From Micavibrio aeruginosavorus (GTDB taxonomy: Bacteria; Pseudomonadota; Alphaproteobacteria; Micavibrionales; Micavibrionaceae), in NCBI GenBank assembly GCA_003241475.1, contig QFQB01000095.1, positions 1 to 7,334 on the forward strand: a stretch of DNA of 7,334 nt, in the 5' to 3' direction. A program made the translations under genes and the position numbers. Positions within the stretch are counted from its first letter, which is position 1; the number at the start of each line of letters is the position of its first letter. A model generated the notes under the pieces. The model saw nothing but the letters and a program-made list of their open reading frames with translations, was not told where the DNA came from and ran no database searches. This document shows positions 1 to 6,087 of the stretch, piece after piece.

Positions 1-268
1 CAGGCTTTACTTCCGTGCCGTTGAAACCATTGGCGGCGGATTTCGTCACTTCTTCAACTTCTTCAGGCGTCGCGGCCGGCTCGCCGGCACGGTTTGCCGC
101 AGATTTTTCGTTCGCCGCAGGCTCGGCGGTTGCGGCGCTCTCGGTAGCCGTTGCCAGCGCTGTTTCTTTTTTCATATTCTTGGAAACGAGAAAGCCGCCC
201 GCGCCGACGGCGATCAGCAAAGCGACAACGCCGATAATAATCGGCAGGTTATTCTTGGAGTCAGACAT
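1..268 (-). CDS. N-terminal part of a membrane-anchored protein, possibly a parvulin-type peptidyl-prolyl isomerase (incomplete)
   Basis: The visible 89 residues start at an ATG complementary to 266-268 and run off the left edge, so the catalytic part, if any, is missing. Residues 1-7 are short and polar, and residues 8-28 form one hydrophobic segment rich in Ile, Val, Ala and Gly (LPIIIGVVALL...). Positive residues follow (K30, K33, K34). That suggests an uncleaved signal anchor with the rest in the periplasm. Residues 35-75 are a low-complexity Ala/Glu/Thr/Pro linker, probably disordered. No catalytic motif is visible. In many alphaproteobacteria the gene divergent from secA is a PpiC/SurA-like prolyl isomerase, a periplasmic folding helper, and the anchor-plus-linker layout would fit. 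The function is therefore inference from position only. Alternatives are any other anchored envelope protein with a long linker. The gene itself is well supported by its ribosome binding site and protein character. Confidence 0.72.
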   Translation of the reverse strand, partial: MSDSKNNLPIIIGVVALLIAVGAGGFLVSKNMKKETALATATESAATAEPAANEKSAANRAGEPAATPEEVEEVTKSAANGFNGTEVKP

Positions 269-277
269 TTCTATATA

Positions 278-282
278 TCCTT
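278..282 (-). promoter_or_regulatory. Shine-Dalgarno sequence of the leftmost minus-strand gene
   Basis: On the minus strand AAGGA stands 9 bases before the ATG at 268. It fixes that start codon for the membrane-anchored protein. A possible promoter farther upstream (TTGCCC at 345-340, CACAAT at 323-318, 16-base spacer) is weak and is not called separately. Confidence 0.6.
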
Positions 283-355
283 GGTTGAACGAAAACGGGG
301 TATTTTCGGTACCGGACATTGTGCATAGACGGCTTTAAAGGGCAAGACGAAAAAA

Positions 356-384
356 TTGACGCCCCCCTATTTGCGGCTTATATC
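356..384 (+). promoter_or_regulatory. Candidate sigma-70-type promoter of secA
   Basis: TTGACG at 356-361 matches five of six bases of the -35 consensus. After 17 bases comes TATATC at 379-384, four of six for the -10. Transcription would start near 391 and leave a leader of about 24 bases before the secA ATG. This is too short for a SecM-like regulatory peptide, and none is seen. The call comes from reading by eye; alphaproteobacterial promoters are often poorly conserved. Confidence 0.4.
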
Positions 385-404
385 AGTCAGGCTTTTATAA
401 CTCT

Positions 405-408
405 AGGA
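405..408 (+). promoter_or_regulatory. Shine-Dalgarno sequence that decides the secA start
   Basis: AGGA lies six bases before the ATG at 415. The reading frame is open back to a TTG at 319. The spacing here and the match of residues from 415 onward to the usual SecA N-terminus ([16 protein letters not shown]) place the real start at 415. Confidence 0.7.
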
Positions 409-414
409 TTCCGC

Positions 415-3150
415 ATGCTTTTAAACCTCGCCCTGAAACTCTTCGGCTCCAGCAACGAGCGTTATGTCCGCCGCCTTCAGGCGAAGGTCGAACCCATCAA
501 TGCGCTGGAACCGCAATTCGCCGCTTTGAGCGATGTCGAACTGCAGGGCAAGACGGTCGAATTCCGCGCCCGTCTTGAAAAAGGCGAAAAGCTTGATTCA
601 TTGCTTCCCGAAGCTTTTGCCACTGTGCGCGAAGCTGCCAAGCGCGTTCTGGGCATGCGTCCGTTCGATGTGCAGCTGATCGGCGGCATTGTTTTGCATG
701 AAGGCCGCATTGCGGAGATGCGCACGGGGGAAGGCAAAACCCTGATGGCGACTATGCCCGTATATCTGAACGCCCTCACCGGTAAAGGCGTGCATGTCGT
801 CACGGTCAACGATTATCTGGCCAAGCGCGACAGCGAATGGATGGGCCGCATCTATAACTGGCTGGGCCTTTCGGTCGGCGTTATTACGGGCAACCTGTCA
901 GATATAGAGCGTCAGAACGCATACAATTCCGACATTACCTATGGAACGAACAACGAGTTCGGGTTTGATTACCTGCGCGACAATATGAAATTCCGCCTGG
1001 AACAAATGGTTCAGCGCGATTTCAACTTCGCCATCGTCGATGAGGTAGACTCTATTCTGATCGACGAAGCGCGGACGCCTTTGATTATCTCCGGACCATC
1101 CGAAGGCTCGACAGAGATGTACACGAAGGTGGACCGCATCATCCCTCTTCTGACTCCCGAAGATTACGAGAAAGACGAAAAGGCCCGTTCGGTTTCGCTT
1201 TCCGAAATTGGAAACGAGCATGTGGAAGAATTGCTCCGCGCCCACGGCATCATGGAAACGGGCAATATGTACGATGCGGCAAACATCAGCCTTGTCCACC
1301 ATGTCAACCAAGCGCTTCGCGCTCATAAACTCTTTGCAAAAGACACGGATTATATCGTCAAGGACGACAAGGTCATCATCATTGATGAATTCACGGGCCG
1401 TATGATGGAAGGCCGCCGTTATTCCGAAGGCTTGCATCAAGCGCTCGAAGCCAAAGAAAAAGTGAAGATCCAGAACGAGAACCAGACTCTGGCGTCCATC
1501 ACCTTCCAGAATTACTTCCGCATGTATCCCAAACTGGCGGGCATGACCGGAACTGCGCTGACCGAGCAGACCGAATTTGCCGAAATTTATAACCTCGGCG
1601 TGGTCGATATTCCGACCAATGTGCCTGTTGCGCGCAAAGATCATGACGATCAGATCTACAAATCCATCGCCGATAAATACGAAGCCATCGTCGAATTGAT
1701 TCACGAGTGCGCGCAACACCAGCAACCGGTTCTGGTCGGCACGGTATCCATTGAAAAATCCGAACTGCTTTCGGAACTGCTCAAGAAGCGCAAAGTCAAA
1801 CACAGCGTTTTGAACGCGCGCTACCACGAACAAGAAGCGCAGATCGTAGCCCAGGCAGGCCGCCCCGGCGCCGTCACCATCGCCACCAACATGGCAGGCC
1901 GCGGTACGGACATCAAACTCGGCGGCAATTCGGATATGCTGATCGAACAGGCCATTACGCCCGAAATGTCCGACAGCGAAAAAGACCACATCGCCAACCG
2001 CATCCGCACCGAGGTCGAGCGCGACCAGCAGATCGTCAAGGAGGCCGGCGGTCTTTACGTGATCGGAACAGAGCGTCATGAATCCCGCCGTATCGACAAC
2101 CAGCTACGCGGCCGTTCAGGTCGTCAAGGCGACCCCGGTGCCTCCATCTTCTTCTTGTCGGTTGAAGATGATCTGATGCGTATCTTCGCTTCCGACAAAA
2201 TGGAAATGCTTCTGAAATCCAATATGGGATTGAAAGACGGCGAAGCCCTGACCCACCCATGGCTGTCCAAGGCGCTTGAGCGCGCGCAAGCCCGCGTCGA
2301 GCAGCAGAACTTTGAAATCCGCAAGAACCTGTTGAAATTCGACAACGTGATGAACGACCAGCGTAAAGTCATTTACGAACAGCGCCGCGAAATCATGGCC
2401 TCGAACGAGGAAATCGACGAACTGATCCATGAAATGCGCGATGACGTTATTACCGATCTCGTTTACCGCACCTGCCCGCAAGGCGCATATGCCGAGCAAT
2501 GGGATGCGGATACGTTGCACCACGAAAGCCAGCGCATCCTGAATCTCAATCTTCCGATCGCCGAGTGGATCAAGGAAGAAGATATAGACCAGCAGACCGT
2601 CCTGCACCGCCTAGAAGAAAAAGCCAAAACGGTTCTGGATTCAAAAATCGCCGTGGCGGGTGTGGACACGTTCCGCCGCATGACGAAGAACTTCCTGCTC
2701 CAGCTGCTTGACCAGCACTGGAAAGAACACCTGCTTAACCTCGACCATTTGCGTCAAGGGATCAATCTTCGCGCCTTTGCTCAGCGCGACCCGCTGAACG
2801 AATACAAAGCCGAAGCCTTCCAAATGTTCGAAGGCATGATGAACAATCTGCGCGAAGCGGTCACACAAACCATTTCTTATGTTGAAATCAACGTCAGCCC
2901 GGAAGTCATGGAAGCGCTCCGCAAGCAACAGGCGCAACTAGAAGCCCAACAGTCGAAGCTACAGGAAACGCGCGATGATCCGGCATTGGCATCACAGGAA
3001 GAAGGCAAAAAAAAAGCGAATAATGTCACGCCGATGAGAAAAGCTACATTCGACCAGAACGATCCGGCCACATGGCATGACACGCCGCGCAATTCGCCCT
3101 GCCCTTGTGGCTCAGGCAAGAAGTACAAACACTGCCACGGCTCGGTATAA
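415..3150 (+). CDS. secA: SecA, preprotein translocase ATPase
   Basis: SecA is the cytoplasmic and membrane-associated motor that uses ATP to drive unfolded preproteins through the SecYEG channel. The 911 residues are close to the 901 of E. coli, and landmarks fall at nearly the same positions. Walker A is MRTGEGKT at 102-109 (K108). The [14 protein letters not shown] block begins at 176. Walker B is [12 protein letters not shown] from 209 (D209, E210). MTGTA at 377-381 opens the second nucleotide-binding fold, with NMAGRGTD at 492-499 and the arginine-finger motif [13 protein letters not shown] at 563-575. The helical scaffold and wing follow, including [10 protein letters not shown] near 764-773. 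A Gln/Lys-rich linker leads to the zinc-binding tail [13 protein letters not shown] with C896, C898, C907 and H908, which in this family binds SecB and phospholipid. No frameshift or missing key residue is seen. The gene appears to be single and expressed from its own promoter. Confidence 0.99.
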   Translation: MLLNLALKLFGSSNERYVRRLQAKVEPINALEPQFAALSDVELQGKTVEFRARLEKGEKLDSLLPEAFATVREAAKRVLGMRPFDVQLIGGIVLHEGRIAEMRTGEGKTLMATMPVYLNALTGKGVHVVTVNDYLAKRDSEWMGRIYNWLGLSVGVITGNLSDIERQNAYNSDITYGTNNEFGFDYLRDNMKFRLEQMVQRDFNFAIVDEVDSILIDEARTPLIISGPSEGSTEMYTKVDRIIPLLTPEDYEKDEKARSVSLSEIGNEHVEELLRAHGIMETGNMYDAANISLVHHVNQALRAHKLFAKDTDYIVKDDKVIIIDEFTGRMMEGRRYSEGLHQALEAKEKVKIQNENQTLASITFQNYFRMYPKLAGMTGTALTEQTEFAEIYNLGVVDIPTNVPVARKDHDDQIYKSIADKYEAIVELIHECAQHQQPVLVGTVSIEKSELLSELLKKRKVKHSVLNARYHEQEAQIVAQAGRPGAVTIATNMAGRGTDIKLGGNSDMLIEQAITPEMSDSEKDHIANRIRTEVERDQQIVKEAGGLYVIGTERHESRRIDNQLRGRSGRQGDPGASIFFLSVEDDLMRIFASDKMEMLLKSNMGLKDGEALTHPWLSKALERAQARVEQQNFEIRKNLLKFDNVMNDQRKVIYEQRREIMASNEEIDELIHEMRDDVITDLVYRTCPQGAYAEQWDADTLHHESQRILNLNLPIAEWIKEEDIDQQTVLHRLEEKAKTVLDSKIAVAGVDTFRRMTKNFLLQLLDQHWKEHLLNLDHLRQGINLRAFAQRDPLNEYKAEAFQMFEGMMNNLREAVTQTISYVEINVSPEVMEALRKQQAQLEAQQSKLQETRDDPALASQEEGKKKANNVTPMRKATFDQNDPATWHDTPRNSPCPCGSGKKYKHCHGSV

Positions 3151-3159
3151 TCAATTTGG

Positions 3160-3663
3160 CTAAGCCACAACACAGGCCGCGAGCGCGCGGGCAATACGCC
3201 GCGCATCAGGCCCTGCACGATGAATATCTCTTCCGCTCTCTAACCCGCGCGTGAAGTCTATCAGGCAGGATTCATTCACATAGGATGCGCGGTTGATGTA
3301 TTTTTCAACATGAAGCAATTCGAAATACGGCCGCTTCCCCGCTTCGTCGAACAGCTGGCACAGCCAGCCTTTGTCCTTGTCGTGATCAGCATAAACCGTT
3401 TTGCCCGCCAGCATGCCGTTGAGCCAATCGCAAACTGTTTCGATGGATTGGCCACCGCTGCGAACGTCTTCTTTTGTGAGGTTGTGAACGTCCTGCGCCT
3501 CGGAACACCAACGCCCATGGTCCAGCCACGGATCGTGACGGATCAATCGGGCTTCATCGGTGATTTTCCAATCCTGCCATGTAAAGGCGACGCCCACTTC
3601 GATAGGATATCCGCCGTGGAGAGCGGAGGCTTCGAAGTCCATCACGATATGGCGAATATCCAT
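3160..3663 (-). CDS. DnaQ-like DEDDh 3'-5' exonuclease family protein
   Basis: This 167-residue protein has the ribonuclease H-like exonuclease signature. Exo I is MDFEAS with D9 and E11. A conserved-looking VHNLTKEDV segment lies at 59-67. The Exo II region is YADHDKDKGWL at 91-101, where D97 is the likely metal ligand. Exo III is HRAGPDAR with H148 and D153, five residues apart as in DEDDh enzymes. Such proteins remove nucleotides from the 3' ends of DNA or RNA using two metal ions; the substrate cannot be told from sequence. It consists of the nuclease domain alone, with no extra domain, so it is not a polymerase proofreading fusion and may be a stand-alone DNA or RNA trimming enzyme. Its stop codon is 9 bases from that of secA, in convergent orientation. 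The ATG at 3663 has GAGG only one base upstream, which is poor spacing; an internal ATG at 3642 would begin at MDFEAS but has no better site. It lies 106 bases downstream of the small periplasmic gene and may or may not share its transcript. Confidence 0.88.
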   Translation of the reverse strand: MDIRHIVMDFEASALHGGYPIEVGVAFTWQDWKITDEARLIRHDPWLDHGRWCSEAQDVHNLTKEDVRSGGQSIETVCDWLNGMLAGKTVYADHDKDKGWLCQLFDEAGKRPYFELLHVEKYINRASYVNESCLIDFTRGLESGRDIHRAGPDARRIARALAACVVA

Positions 3664-3675
3664 GCCTCAAGCATG
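3661..3675 (-). other. Short inverted repeat over the exonuclease start codon
   Basis: CATGC and GCATG form a perfect 5-base inverted repeat around a 5-base loop. In the minus-strand transcript the loop holds TTGAG, most of the only purine-rich ribosome-binding candidate, and the 3' arm contains the ATG at 3663. The stem is short and might arise by chance. Confidence 0.25.
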
Positions 3676-3743
3676 ACTGAAATCATCCGGATCGGACAAA
3701 AGGCATTTTTGCATTGAAGGATTGCGGGGTGCACATGCGATAT

Positions 3744-3769
3744 CGCTTTTGCGAGACGCAATTGCGAGA
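3744..3769. repeat. Two tandem 13-base repeats in the spacer after the small periplasmic gene
   Basis: CGCTTTTGCGAGA (3744-3756) is followed directly by CGCAATTGCGAGA (3757-3769), identical at 11 of 13 positions. The second copy holds the palindrome CGCAATTGCG (3757-3766), and GCGATATCGC (3737-3746) overlaps the first copy. The array ends exactly at the stop codon of the minus-strand gene (3770-3772). The rest of the 106-base spacer (3664-3769) shows no clear promoter and no hairpin with a U-run. Several mutually exclusive small hairpins are possible in the transcript. The function is unknown. Confidence 0.6.
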
Positions 3770-4120
3770 TCAATTATATTTTTCGCGGATTTTTTCCTGC
3801 GCCTTGATGACATCGCGGACGCAGCGGTTGCGCTCGCTTACCGAAAGATCAGGCGGACAGGCGCTGGCCACGCCGCCGCTCGTTGCAGCATTGGGCATAT
3901 AGATATTGTTGCGGCGTCCGACCAGCGTTCTATATAGAAGACTGTCGTCATTATTGTAGATGATAACGCCCGTGGGACCGCGATTGGGATTGGTTACAAT
4001 CTGGGCATTACCGGGCAGATTTTGAACCCTGTCGCCCTCGCGGCGAATAATCTGCACATCCTCGGCCATCGCAGGCATAGACAGACAGGCCAGAAGAGTA
4101 GCGAGCATTAATTTTTTCAT
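3770..4120 (-). CDS. Small secreted periplasmic protein of unknown function
   Basis: I do not recognise this 116-residue protein. It begins with a Sec signal peptide: KK at 2-3, a hydrophobic core, then AMA at 17-19 with likely cleavage before E20-D21. LLAC at 9-12 resembles a lipobox, but the cysteine is very close to the N-terminus, so signal peptidase I cleavage is preferred. The mature part is about 97 residues. It has a charged start (DVQIIRREGDRVQ), an Asn/Gly-rich middle, and a C-terminal block with two cysteines (SACPPDLSVSERNRCV) that could form a disulfide. It ends in a basic, helix-like tail (VIKAQEKIREKYN). It is the third gene after aroK and aroB, only 9 bases after aroB. It has an excellent AGGAG that overlaps the aroB stop codon, so it is very probably co-transcribed and perhaps translationally coupled. 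No link to aromatic biosynthesis is evident; it may simply share the transcript. Confidence 0.85.
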   Translation of the reverse strand: MKKLMLATLLACLSMPAMAEDVQIIRREGDRVQNLPGNAQIVTNPNRGPTGVIIYNNDDSLLYRTLVGRRNNIYMPNAATSGGVASACPPDLSVSERNRCVRDVIKAQEKIREKYN

Positions 4121-4126
4121 GGCGTT

Positions 4127-4131
4127 CTCCT
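4127..4131 (-). promoter_or_regulatory. Shine-Dalgarno sequence overlapping the aroB stop codon
   Basis: On the minus strand AGGAG ends six bases before the ATG at 4120, and its first two bases are part of the TAG that ends aroB (4132-4130). A ribosome terminating on aroB would sit on this site, which favours coupled translation of the small periplasmic protein. Confidence 0.75.
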
Positions 4132-5242
4132 ATTGCATCGACGTCCGGACAACGGATTCGACCTCATTCATATCAACGTCCGGCGATTGGAAGGCGTTCC
4201 CGATTTCACGCACCAGAATAAAGCCTATTTTTCCGCCTGAAGCCTTTTTATCATGGTACATTAATTCGGTGATTTCCCGCGCGTTTTGCGTCAGCTTTGG
4301 CGATATTTGCGCGATTTCGGTTTTCAGCCCGCAGGCTTTCAAATGACGCTCCATACGGTCTGCGTCCTGTCCTGCGCAAATTCCCATGCGCACACACAGT
4401 CGGAATGCCAGCACCATGCCGATGCTCACAGCCTCGCCATGCAATAACCGCCCGTCATATCCGGCAGTAGCTTCCAATGCGTGACCAAAGGTATGGCCAA
4501 GATTTAAGAGAGCACGATCCCCACCCGCTTGTTCGCGCTCGTCATCGCCGACAATCTCCGCTTTCATGCGGCAGGATGTTTCGATGGCATCCATCAAAGG
4601 CGCCGGTTCAAGAGAGAGGATTTTTTCAGCATTCGCTTCCAGCCAGTTGTAAAACTCCGCACTTCCAAGAAGTCCGTATTTCACGACTTCCGCATAACCT
4701 GCTTTCAATTCGCGCTCTGGCAACGTTTTTAAGGTGGATACATCACATAAAACGGCTACGGGCTGATAGAACGCGCCGATCAGGTTTTTTCCCTGTACAG
4801 CGTTGATTCCCGTCTTGCCACCAACGGACGAGTCCACTTGCGCCAGTAAGGTTGTGGGCACTTGTACGAACGGAATGCCGCGCATCGTTACGGATGCGGC
4901 AAATCCTCCCAAGTCGCCGATGACGCCGCCGCCGACTACAAACAGCGCCGACTTGCGGTCAACATTATTGGACAAGAGCCAGTCGGTTACGATCTGCAGT
5001 TGCCCAAAGGATTTAGCCTGTTCACCGCCTTCGACGGCCAGAAATTTTATTCCGTCCGCCTTCAAGGATGTAGCCAGCCGCTCGGCATGTGAAGCAACAT
5101 TTTTATCGTGAAGAATAAAAACCTTTCGTCCTTTCAAATCGAACGGCAGGAATTCCATAGCCTTATCCAGCACCCCCTCGCCGATATGGATTTTGTAAGA
5201 GCGATCGCCGAGATCAACAGGCACAGTGATGGGTTTGGCCAT
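4130..5242 (-). CDS. aroB: 3-dehydroquinate synthase
   Basis: AroB converts DAHP to 3-dehydroquinate, the second step of the shikimate pathway, in the cytoplasm with NAD and a divalent metal. At 370 residues the length is normal. The NAD-binding GGGVIGDLGGF is at 104-114. The conserved PTTLLAQVDSSVGGKTGIN stretch is at 129-147 and KNLIGAFYQP at 152-161. AGYAEVVKYG at 181-190 carries the metal ligand E185 and K188. NLGHTFGHALE at 247-257 carries metal ligand H250 and active-site H254. LLHGEAVSIGM at 266-276 carries metal ligand H268. All expected catalytic residues are present. The start at 5242 is three bases after the aroK stop and has only a purine-rich, weak ribosome binding site. Translation is therefore probably coupled to aroK, as is common for this gene pair. 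The stop overlaps the ribosome binding site of the next gene. Confidence 0.98.
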   Translation of the reverse strand: MAKPITVPVDLGDRSYKIHIGEGVLDKAMEFLPFDLKGRKVFILHDKNVASHAERLATSLKADGIKFLAVEGGEQAKSFGQLQIVTDWLLSNNVDRKSALFVVGGGVIGDLGGFAASVTMRGIPFVQVPTTLLAQVDSSVGGKTGINAVQGKNLIGAFYQPVAVLCDVSTLKTLPERELKAGYAEVVKYGLLGSAEFYNWLEANAEKILSLEPAPLMDAIETSCRMKAEIVGDDEREQAGGDRALLNLGHTFGHALEATAGYDGRLLHGEAVSIGMVLAFRLCVRMGICAGQDADRMERHLKACGLKTEIAQISPKLTQNAREITELMYHDKKASGGKIGFILVREIGNAFQSPDVDMNEVESVVRTSMQ

Positions 5243-5245
5243 GAT

Positions 5246-5806
5246 TTATACTTTCGTTTTTTCCAGATGTTTTTCCAGCATCTGTATTGTTCTTTGCAAT
5301 GTCACTTCAGGTTCGGCCGAGCTTGATTCAACCGTAAGATCGGCATGCTCATAAACAGGATAGCGGATTTCCATCAATCCTTGCAGGATTTCGCGCGGAT
5401 CGCCATTTTTCAAAAGCGGACGCTTTGAATTGCGCCCCGTTCGCTCCACCAGCGTGTCCAGATCGGCCTTGAGCCAGATTACCAATGCTTTTTCTTCAAA
5501 TAATTTGGCCGTTTCCGCATTCATCATGGCGCCGCCGCCGGGCGCAATGACTTTTAATTCATTGGAAAGAAGCCGCGCGATAACCTTGCGCTCCAGATCG
5601 CGAAACGCAGGTTCGCCGTGCCGGTCGAACATTTCCGCGATCGTGCAGCCAGCCGCCTTTTCTATTTCAGCATCTGCATCAATGAAAGGAATGGCCAGCG
5701 CTTCGGCCAATAGTCCGCCGATTTTGGTTTTGCCTGCCCCCATAAGCCCTACCATGACAATGGGTTTTTGCAGATTGGCCTCTATGATCCTGATTTCACC
5801 GCTCAT
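5246..5806 (-). CDS. aroK: Shikimate kinase
   Basis: This enzyme phosphorylates the 3-hydroxyl of shikimate with ATP, the fifth step towards chorismate. From the ATG at 5806 it has 186 residues, normal for the family with a short N-terminal extension. Walker A is GLMGAGKT at 20-27. FIDAD gives the shikimate-contacting D43 and D45. R69 (AFRDLE) and GGG at 90-92 are further substrate contacts. KRPLL with R129 is the lid arginine, and R148 in EIRYPVYEHAD is the second conserved C-terminal arginine. The residue after Walker A is Lys28, where Ser or Thr is commoner. The frame is open up to a TTG at 5857, which would add 17 residues of low resemblance to the family (AISHFLFSSHRG...). The ATG is preferred although no strong Shine-Dalgarno sequence precedes either codon. 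It is the first gene of the aroK-aroB cluster. No convincing promoter was found in 5807-5923, only a CATAAT (-10-like) at 5877-5872 without a -35. Confidence 0.96.
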   Translation of the reverse strand: MSGEIRIIEANLQKPIVMVGLMGAGKTKIGGLLAEALAIPFIDADAEIEKAAGCTIAEMFDRHGEPAFRDLERKVIARLLSNELKVIAPGGGAMMNAETAKLFEEKALVIWLKADLDTLVERTGRNSKRPLLKNGDPREILQGLMEIRYPVYEHADLTVESSSAEPEVTLQRTIQMLEKHLEKTKV

Positions 5807-5850
5807 CGTTGTTGTTATGCCACGATGCGAGGAAAAAAGGAAATGGCTGA

Positions 5851-5879
5851 TTGCCAAGGGGACATTGGTTAATTATGGT
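5851..5879 (+). promoter_or_regulatory. Candidate promoter for the small membrane protein and the gene after it
   Basis: TTGCCA at 5851-5856 (five of six to the -35 consensus) is followed after 17 bases by TATGGT at 5874-5879 (four of six, with the key first, second and sixth bases kept). The start would be near 5886, about 38 bases before the ATG at 5924. It sits in the 117-base divergent spacer and overlaps a minus-strand CATAAT (5877-5872) that might serve aroK. It was read by eye only. Confidence 0.4.
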
Positions 5880-5923
5880 CATATCCGCAATCCCAACCCC
5901 ACTATCTGGAGTTTAAAGCACCT

Positions 5924-6067
5924 ATGAAATTCGGCTTCATTAAAATCCTGCTTCTTGCCCTTGTCCTGATCGTCGGGGGCGGCTTTGCCTATCTTGCGCT
6001 GGTCGACGTACCAGTCGAACAACAAGAAATCACGGTCAATGTTCCGCTCGCCGGCTCCGCTCAATAA
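5924..6067 (+). CDS. 47-residue single-pass membrane protein of unknown function
   Basis: This short open frame has a protein-like layout. K2 and K7 flank the start of a hydrophobic segment at about 5-25 (FIKILLLALVLIVGGGFAYLAL) that includes a GGG at 18-20. A short acidic or polar tail follows (VDVPVEQQEITVNVPLAGSAQ). The pattern predicts an N-in membrane anchor with about 20 residues outside. GGAG at 5908-5911 is 12 bases from the ATG, longer than ideal, and no other in-frame start exists before the upstream stop at 5870-5872. The stop at 6065-6067 is 20 bases before the next gene, so the two probably share a transcript. I have a vague recollection of short anchored peptides with a D-x-P after the membrane segment (here VDVPV) in alphaproteobacteria, but no named family is claimed. 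It could be a chance frame, but the charge and hydrophobicity order argue against that. Confidence 0.68.
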   Translation: MKFGFIKILLLALVLIVGGGFAYLALVDVPVEQQEITVNVPLAGSAQ

Positions 6068-6087
6068 CCATACGGAAATATACCACT

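Noticed and set aside
15..338. Plus-strand frame of 107 codons at the left edge
   Set aside because: It is the antisense shadow of the minus-strand membrane-anchored protein, with an Ala/Ser-rich composition typical of such shadows.
319..414. N-terminal extension of SecA from a TTG at 319
   Set aside because: The extra 32 residues do not resemble SecA, while the ATG at 415 has a well-spaced AGGA and matches the family start.
898..2079. Open frame of 393 codons on the minus strand inside secA
   Set aside because: It lies wholly antisense to a clearly functional secA. Its residue pattern reflects the codon bias of the opposite strand, and it has no family features.
3156..3166. TGGCT-A-AGCCA inverted repeat near the secA end
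   Set aside because: A one-base loop cannot form as drawn, and there is no U-run on either strand.
3177..3190. CCGCG-AGCG-CGCGG hairpin as a secA terminator
   Set aside because: It lies in the coding part of the exonuclease and is followed by mixed sequence rather than a T-run. GC-rich codons explain it.
3310..3717. Plus-strand frame of 135 codons
   Set aside because: It is antisense to the exonuclease, whose Exo I, II and III motifs are intact on the other strand.
3700..3720. Small GCA...TGC hairpin near a T-run as a terminator
   Set aside because: The stem has only about three pairs and the T-run lies within the loop region, too weak to call.
5807..5857. N-terminal extension of AroK from a TTG at 5857
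   Set aside because: There is no ribosome binding site before the TTG, and the added residues do not resemble shikimate kinase; the ATG at 5806 gives normal length.
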